From contig NZ_BLPF01000001.1 in NCBI RefSeq assembly GCF_011764425.1, forward strand, positions 3,649,001 to 3,713,000: 64,000 bases of DNA, in the 5' to 3' direction. A program made the translations under genes and the position numbers. This DNA comes from Phytohabitans houttuyneae. Its GTDB lineage: Bacteria > Actinomycetota > Actinomycetes > Mycobacteriales > Micromonosporaceae. Positions 59,142 to 64,000 of this stretch are shown piece by piece; positions within the stretch are counted from its first letter, which is position 1, and every line of letters begins with the position of its first letter. The notes under the pieces are model-generated. The model ran no database searches, was not told the origin of the DNA, and saw nothing but the letters and a program-made list of their open reading frames with translations.

Positions 59142-59693
59142 ATGCGCGACAGGACGTGGGCGGGAGCCCGCCAGGAGCCGCCGCCGGCAGATGACGCGGC
59201 GGCGTGGGTCACGGGTGCGGTGCCGGAGGGGTGGTTCACCGAGCCGCCCGAGATCGTCATCGACCGGGACGAGATCGTCATCGTGGGGCGGCTGCCCCAG
59301 CCGCAGCTCGCCGAGGGTGCGAGCGACGCCGACCGGGCAGCCGCCGAGGCCGGCCGGATCAACCAGCACCGCGAGGACACCCGCGAGCGACGGATCAAGA
59401 TCGCACAGCAGCTGGAGCGCCGCTACCAGCGCAAGGTCGCCTGGGGCGCGGCGTGCGGCGGCACAAGCCACCTGTTCACCAACCTCTCCGCACCGGTCAT
59501 GACCCGGCTCCGCCAGCCCGAGCGCCAGGTGCTCGACACGCTCGTCGAGGCTGGCGTCGCCCGCTCCCGTTCCGACGCGCTCGCCTGGTGCGTGCGGCTG
59601 GTGGGCGAGCACACAAACACCTGGCTCGACGAGCTGCGCGACGCGATGGGCGCGGTGGCCGAGCTACGCAAGCGGGGGCCGGACGTCTCCTGA
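59142..59693 (+). CDS. Conserved actinobacterial protein with RHH-like C-terminus
   Basis: A 183-residue soluble protein. The N-terminal third contains EGWFTEPPEIVIDRDEIVIV; a charged helical region follows (REDTRERRIKIAQQLERRYQ); and the C-terminus VMTRLRQPERQVLDTLVEAG, then VARSRSDALAWCVRLVGEH, resembles a ribbon-helix-helix segment. The whole is well conserved among actinobacteria as far as I recognise it, but unnamed. ATG 59142 follows a short gap with three GTGTAA units. It may be co-transcribed with helD, 27 bases upstream. Function unknown. Confidence 0.65.
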   Translation: MRDRTWAGARQEPPPADDAAAWVTGAVPEGWFTEPPEIVIDRDEIVIVGRLPQPQLAEGASDADRAAAEAGRINQHREDTRERRIKIAQQLERRYQRKVAWGAACGGTSHLFTNLSAPVMTRLRQPERQVLDTLVEAGVARSRSDALAWCVRLVGEHTNTWLDELRDAMGAVAELRKRGPDVS

Positions 59694-59751
59694 CCTTTCC
59701 GTTCAGCGGAAGGACCTACCGCCGCCGGGCCGCGCGGGGGCAACATGAGGC

Positions 59752-60918
59752 ATGCGTACCCAGGTTGCGATCGTCGGCGCCGGGCCCGCCGGCCTGATGC
59801 TGGCCCACCTGCTGCGGCTCGGCGGCATCGACTCGGTGGTGCTGGAGCGGCGCAGCCGCGACTACGTCGAGCGGCGGGTGCGCGCCGGCGTGCTCGAGCA
59901 CCCCACCGTCGAGCTGCTGCGCGAGGTGGGCGTCGCCGACCGCCTCGACCGCGAGGGCATGCCGCACCACGGCATATCGCTGCGGTTCGACGGGGCCGAC
60001 CACCGGATCGCGCTGTCGGAGCTGACCGGCAAGACCATCACGGTGTACGGGCAGCAGGAGGTCGTCAAGGACCTCATCGCGGCCCGGCTCACGGCCGGCG
60101 AGCCGCTGCTGTTCGAGGTCACCGACGTGACGGTCGACCCGGAAACGCCGCTCGTCACGTTCACCGGCGCGGACGGCGTGGCGCAGCGGCTGGAGTGCGA
60201 CTTCGTCGCCGGCTGCGACGGCTCGCACGGTGTCTGCGCGCAGCTGGTGCAGGGCACGGTCCACGCCCACGACTACCCGTTCGCGTGGCTGGGCGTGCTG
60301 GCCAAGGCGCCGCCGTCGCACAGCGAGCTGATCTACACGTACCACGAGCGGGGCTTCGCGCTGCACAGCATGCGTACGCCCGAGATCACCCGGCTGTACC
60401 TGCAGGTCGCGCCGGACGAGCGGATCGAGGACTGGTCCGACGGCCGGATCTGGGACGAGCTGGGCCGGCGGCTGGCCGCGGACGGGTTCACGCTCGCGAC
60501 CGGGCCGATCCTGGAAAAGGGCATCACGACCATGCGCAGCGTGGTCACCGAGCCGATGCGACAGGACCGCCTCTTCCTGGCCGGCGACGCCGCGCACATC
60601 GTCCCGCCCACCGGCGCCAAGGGCATGAACCTGGCGATCGCCGACGTATGGGTGCTGGCGCAGGCGCTCGGCGCGTACTTCCGCGACGGCCGCACGGACC
60701 TGCTCGACGCGTACAGCGAGACGTGCCTGCGCCGCGTGTGGCGGGCCGAGCACTTCTCGTGGTGGATGACGAGCATGCTGCACAAGGCCCCCGACGCGGA
60801 CGCCTTCCAGCAGCGACTCCAGCTGGCCCAGCTCCGCTACGTGGCCAGCTCCGAGGCCGCCGCCACCAGCCTGGCCGAAAACTACGTAGGCCTACCCCAT
60901 CGCTCCGCCGCGGGTTAG
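59752..60918 (+). CDS. pobA: 4-hydroxybenzoate 3-monooxygenase
   Basis: A 388-residue class A flavoprotein that hydroxylates 4-hydroxybenzoate to protocatechuate using NAD(P)H and O2. FAD motif VAIVGAGPAGLMLAHLL (residues about 5-21); RRSRDYVERRVRAGVLEHP and GQQEVVKDLI are PobA signatures; FVAGCDGSHGVCA and LAGDAAHIVPPTGAKGMNLA complete the FAD site. No protocatechuate genes are adjacent. The start lies 59 bases after the preceding stop, and glcD follows after 23 bases, so they may share a transcript. Confidence 0.9.
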   Translation: MRTQVAIVGAGPAGLMLAHLLRLGGIDSVVLERRSRDYVERRVRAGVLEHPTVELLREVGVADRLDREGMPHHGISLRFDGADHRIALSELTGKTITVYGQQEVVKDLIAARLTAGEPLLFEVTDVTVDPETPLVTFTGADGVAQRLECDFVAGCDGSHGVCAQLVQGTVHAHDYPFAWLGVLAKAPPSHSELIYTYHERGFALHSMRTPEITRLYLQVAPDERIEDWSDGRIWDELGRRLAADGFTLATGPILEKGITTMRSVVTEPMRQDRLFLAGDAAHIVPPTGAKGMNLAIADVWVLAQALGAYFRDGRTDLLDAYSETCLRRVWRAEHFSWWMTSMLHKAPDADAFQQRLQLAQLRYVASSEAAATSLAENYVGLPHRSAAG

Positions 60919-60941
60919 CGTCGGGGCGGGAGGAGGCGCCC

Positions 60942-62387
60942 ATGTCTCTCACCGACCTGCGCGAAGACCTCATCGCCAGCCTCGGGCCGGACGGGGTGGT
61001 CACCGATCCGGCGCACCTGCGGACCTACGAGTGCGACGCCCTCACCGGCTACCGGGTGGTGCCCGCGCTCGTCGCCCTGCCGCGTGACGCCGCGGAGGTG
61101 GCGGCCGCCGTGACCGCGTGCGCGAGGTACAAAGTGCCCTTCGTCGCCCGGGGCGCCGGCACGGGCCTCTCCGGTGGCGCGCTGCCCGTGGCAGACGGAG
61201 TGGTGATCTCGCTGCAGCGGCTCCGGCGGGTGGTCGAGGTGGACCCGGTCGACCGGCGGGCCACCGTGGAGCCGGGGGTGACCAACCTCGACATCAGCCG
61301 CGCCGCCGCGAAGTACGGCCTCTACTACTCCCCCGACCCGTCCAGCCAGCAGGTCTGCACGATCGGCGGCAACGTGGCGGAAAACTCGGGCGGGGCGCAC
61401 TGCCTCAAGTACGGCTTCACGGTCAACCACATCCTCGCCGTCGACGTGGTCCTCCCGGACGGCACCGCGACGCGGCTGGGCGGCGACGCGCCGCACCAGG
61501 CGGGGTTCGACCTGCTCGGCGCGTTCGTGGGCACCGAGGGCACGCTCGGCATCGTGACCGGCGTCGTCGTGAGGCTGCTGCACACGCCGGCGACGGTACG
61601 CACGCTCGTGGCCAACTTCGACTCCACAAAGGACGCCGGCGACGCGGTCACGGCGGTGATCGCGGCGGGCATCGTGCCGGCGGCGATCGAGATGATGGAC
61701 AACCTCGCGATCCAGGCGGTCAACGCCGCCGTCGACGCCGGCTTCGACCCGGACACGGCGGCCGCGCTGATCGTCGAGCTGGACGGGCCGGCCGACGAGG
61801 TTGAAGCGCGCTTCGCCGACCTCACTCGCCTCTGCGACAAGGCCACGGCGGTGACGGTCGCGCGGGACGCGGCGCACCGGGCGGCGATCTGGCAGGGGCG
61901 GAAGGCGGCGTTCGCGGCCGTGGGGCGGCTCAGCCCCAACTACTTCGTGCAGGACGGCGTCGTGCCGCGCACCCGGCTGGGTGAGGCGCTGACCCGGATC
62001 GCGGAGATGGGTGACACGGCGGGCATCCGGGTGGCCAACGTCTTCCACGCCGGCGACGGCAACCTCCACCCGCTGGTGCTTTACAGCGAGGAGCGCGGCG
62101 AGCACGAGCGTGCCGAGGCGCTCTCCACCGCGATCGCCGAGCTCTGCGTGGAGCTGGGCGGCTCGCTCTCCGGGGAGCACGGCATCGGCACCGACAAGGC
62201 GTGCTCAATGCCGCGGATGTTCTCGGCGGACGACCTGGCCACGATGCAGCGGCTGCGGGCGGCGTTCGACCCCGAAGGGCTGTGCAACCCGGGCAAGGTC
62301 TTCCCCACCCCGCGGCTGTGCGGCGAGCGGCCGGGGCCGTACCGCCCGCACCCGCTGGAGGCGGCCGGCGTCATCGAGCGGCTATGA
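60942..62387 (+). CDS. glcD: Glycolate oxidase FAD subunit
   Basis: A 481-residue FAD-linked oxidase (PCMH/VAO fold) that oxidises glycolate or another 2-hydroxy acid. Conserved: RGAGTGLSGGALP and GGNVAENSGGAHCLKYG in the FAD domain, NVFHAGDGNLHPLVLY and SGEHGIGTDK in the C-terminal domain. GGGAGGAGG precedes ATG 60942. It is first of glcDEF and overlaps glcE by 4 bases. D-lactate dehydrogenase is an alternative, but the three-gene order favours glycolate oxidase. Confidence 0.88.
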   Translation: MSLTDLREDLIASLGPDGVVTDPAHLRTYECDALTGYRVVPALVALPRDAAEVAAAVTACARYKVPFVARGAGTGLSGGALPVADGVVISLQRLRRVVEVDPVDRRATVEPGVTNLDISRAAAKYGLYYSPDPSSQQVCTIGGNVAENSGGAHCLKYGFTVNHILAVDVVLPDGTATRLGGDAPHQAGFDLLGAFVGTEGTLGIVTGVVVRLLHTPATVRTLVANFDSTKDAGDAVTAVIAAGIVPAAIEMMDNLAIQAVNAAVDAGFDPDTAAALIVELDGPADEVEARFADLTRLCDKATAVTVARDAAHRAAIWQGRKAAFAAVGRLSPNYFVQDGVVPRTRLGEALTRIAEMGDTAGIRVANVFHAGDGNLHPLVLYSEERGEHERAEALSTAIAELCVELGGSLSGEHGIGTDKACSMPRMFSADDLATMQRLRAAFDPEGLCNPGKVFPTPRLCGERPGPYRPHPLEAAGVIERL

Positions 62388-63421
62388 GGCCCACCTCGCT
62401 CGCCGAGCTGCGTGACGCGGTGCGGGACACGCAGGGCACGCTGCTGGTCAAGGGCGCGGGCACGGCCGAGGGCTGGGCCGGCGTGCCGGACCCGACCGAC
62501 CACGTGCTGGAGACGACCGGGCTGACCGGAGTGATCACGTACAACCCGGCCGACATGACGGTCGCGGTGCGCGCCGGCACGCCGTTTGCCGCGCTCCAGC
62601 GGGAGCTGGCGGCCGGCGGGCAGCGCGTCTGTCTCGACCCGGCCCGCGCGGCGGCCGGTGCCACAGTGGGCGGGCTCGTCGCCACCGCGGACGCGGGCCC
62701 GCTGCGTCATGCGTACGGCGGGCCGCGTGACCTGCTCATCGGCGTGACGGTGGTGCTCGCCGACGGCACCGTCGCCCGCTCCGGCGGCCACGTCATCAAA
62801 AACGTCGCCGGGTACGACCTCGGCAAGCTGCTCTGCGGTTCGTTCGGCACGCTCGGCGTGATCGCGGAGGTGGTGCTCCGCGTACACCCGCTGCCGCCCG
62901 CCTCCCGTACCGTCTCGATCCCCTGCGACGCGACGGAGGCCGTGGAGCACACGGGGCGGGTGCTTGAGGCGCGGCTGGAGCCGGCCGCGCTGGAGTGGTG
63001 CGACGGCGAGCTGCTCGCCCGGTACGAGGGTGTGGAGTCCAGTGTGGAGCTTCGCGCGGCGGCCACGCCCGGCGGCACAACGCTGTCCACTTCGGACGCG
63101 GAGGCGGCCTGGCGCAGGGTGGCCGAGGTCGGCGACGGCGACCTAGTGGTGCGCTGCGGCTCGCGCCCCAGCCAGCTGCCCGCCGTGGCAAAGCACGCCA
63201 CCTCGCTGACCAGCAGCACGGCGGTGGGCGTGCACACCCTCACCGTCACCGACGTCGACCGCCTCCGCGAGGAGTTCCCCCAGGTGACGGTGCTGCGTAG
63301 TGCACCCGGCACGCAGGCGTGGGGCGAGCCGCACGCGGCGGTACCGCTGATGCGCGCGGTCAAGCAGCGGTTCGACCCGGACGGCCGGCTGGGGCCGGGT
63401 CGCTACCGGCCGTGGTTCTAG
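62384..63421 (+). CDS. glcE: Glycolate oxidase FAD-binding subunit
   Basis: A 345-residue truncated FAD_binding_4 protein, the partner of GlcD. ITYNPADMTVAVRAGTPFAA and the later GGHVIKNVAGYDLGKLLCGS (signature of GlcE) are present; SFGTLGVIAEVVLRVHPLPP follows. ATG 62384 overlaps the glcD TGA. The unusual short length and lack of a C-terminal cap are normal for GlcE. Confidence 0.88.
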   Translation: MRPTSLAELRDAVRDTQGTLLVKGAGTAEGWAGVPDPTDHVLETTGLTGVITYNPADMTVAVRAGTPFAALQRELAAGGQRVCLDPARAAAGATVGGLVATADAGPLRHAYGGPRDLLIGVTVVLADGTVARSGGHVIKNVAGYDLGKLLCGSFGTLGVIAEVVLRVHPLPPASRTVSIPCDATEAVEHTGRVLEARLEPAALEWCDGELLARYEGVESSVELRAAATPGGTTLSTSDAEAAWRRVAEVGDGDLVVRCGSRPSQLPAVAKHATSLTSSTAVGVHTLTVTDVDRLREEFPQVTVLRSAPGTQAWGEPHAAVPLMRAVKQRFDPDGRLGPGRYRPWF

Positions 63422-63433
63422 AGGAGGGTTCGA

Positions 63434-64000
63434 GTGGCTTTCGACGTCGACCGGGCGCTGCTCGACGAGTGTGTCCACTGTGGCTTCTGCCTGCCCACCT
63501 GCCCCACGTACGTGGTCACCGGCGACGAGGCCGAGTCGCCGCGCGGCCGCATCTACCTCATGGACCTCGCGAGCCGGGGCGAGGCGCCGGTCGCCGGGCC
63601 GGTCACCCAGCACCTCGACTCGTGCCTCGGCTGCCTCGCCTGCGTGCCGGCCTGCCCGTCGGGCGTGAGGTACAACGCGCTCATCGAGTCGGCCCGCCCG
63701 CAGCTGGACCGCGAGGTGCCGCTCGACAGGTTCTTCCGGACGGCGGTGTTCGCGCTCTTCCCGTACCCGCGACGGCTGCGCGCCGCCGCGCTCGGCGGGC
63801 TGCTGTACCGGCGGCTGGGCATCCAGTGGCTGACCCACCGCTCAGGGCTGCTCGGCCGCCTGCCGGCGCGGGCGCGGGCGCTGGAAGGGCTGCTGCCGCC
63901 GGTGCGGGTCAAGGACCTGTTCTCGCGCACCCGGGGTGCCGAGCCGGCAGGTGGCGGCCGCACCGTGGCGCTGCTCACGGGCTGCGCCCAGCGGGTCTTC
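63434..64000 (+). CDS. glcF: Glycolate oxidase iron-sulfur subunit, 3' end beyond the window
   Basis: The first 189 residues are visible. Two [4Fe-4S] motifs: CVHCGFCLPTCP (C13, C16, C19, C23) and CLGCLACVPACP (about residues 66-77). ALLTGCAQRVF at the window end is the start of the first CCG-type domain. It takes electrons from GlcDE to the quinone pool. GAGGAGG precedes GTG 63434, 12 bases after glcE. Confidence 0.9.
   Translation, partial: MAFDVDRALLDECVHCGFCLPTCPTYVVTGDEAESPRGRIYLMDLASRGEAPVAGPVTQHLDSCLGCLACVPACPSGVRYNALIESARPQLDREVPLDRFFRTAVFALFPYPRRLRAAALGGLLYRRLGIQWLTHRSGLLGRLPARARALEGLLPPVRVKDLFSRTRGAEPAGGGRTVALLTGCAQRVF

Overview
This is a high-GC actinobacterial chromosome segment, most likely from the family Micromonosporaceae. 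The evidence is the GC-rich third codon positions, frequent GTG/TTG starts, many starts 6-8 bases after a TANNNT box (leaderless type), a type VII secretion locus, the futalosine route to menaquinone, and a 14-subunit NADH dehydrogenase operon. Genus is inference. No tRNA, rRNA, CRISPR array, transposase or prophage was recognised.

Layout. (1) 1-6640: the 3' part of a PLP-dependent D-cysteine desulfhydrase/ACC deaminase-like gene, a HAD-IB phosphatase, a small membrane PH-like protein, a DUF1932-type NAD(P) oxidoreductase, a degenerate Fic-fold protein and acetyl-CoA synthetase (acs). (2) 6876-11794: a secreted M6 (immune inhibitor A) metalloprotease, a lipoprotein, a C45 autoproteolytic acyltransferase and an alpha/beta hydrolase. 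(3) 11814-17510: a compact type VII (ESX) locus on the minus strand: eccB, two WXG100 genes, a 1055-residue protein with two SseB domains joined by repetitive low-complexity sequence, and a small unknown protein. (4) 17590-22957: holin-like membrane protein, GNAT, RarD, an ECF sigma/anti-sigma pair, and a divergent Tat-exported PhoX phosphatase with a PHO-box-like site. (5) 22958-25254: mostly non-coding, repeat-bearing DNA around an IclR regulator.

(6) 25255-46049: a respiratory block on the minus strand. It holds the complete nuoA-N operon, flanked by a polyprenyl diphosphate synthase, a geranylgeranyl-reductase-type flavoprotein (MenJ-like), the menaquinone methyltransferase menG and the futalosine-pathway radical SAM enzyme mqnC. 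mqnA lies 7 kb further on. The block therefore couples complex I to the making and modification of its quinone acceptor. (7) 46234-54278: a GT-C-like membrane protein, the phenylacetyl-CoA epoxidase operon paaABCDE, two tandem beta-lactamase-fold proteins and mqnA. (8) 54313-59693: an MFS exporter with its ArsR-type regulator, a HigB/HigA-like toxin-antitoxin pair, a HelD-family RNA polymerase-recycling helicase and a conserved unknown protein. (9) 59752-64000: pobA followed by glycolate oxidase glcD-glcE-glcF, the last cut by the window end.

Nine places show a reading-frame break that a single extra G or C would repair, including in acs, nuoN and eccB. Every break has the same sign (one base missing, always next to a short G/C run). 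I read them as consensus errors of the assembly rather than as decayed genes, and I annotate the genes across the breaks.
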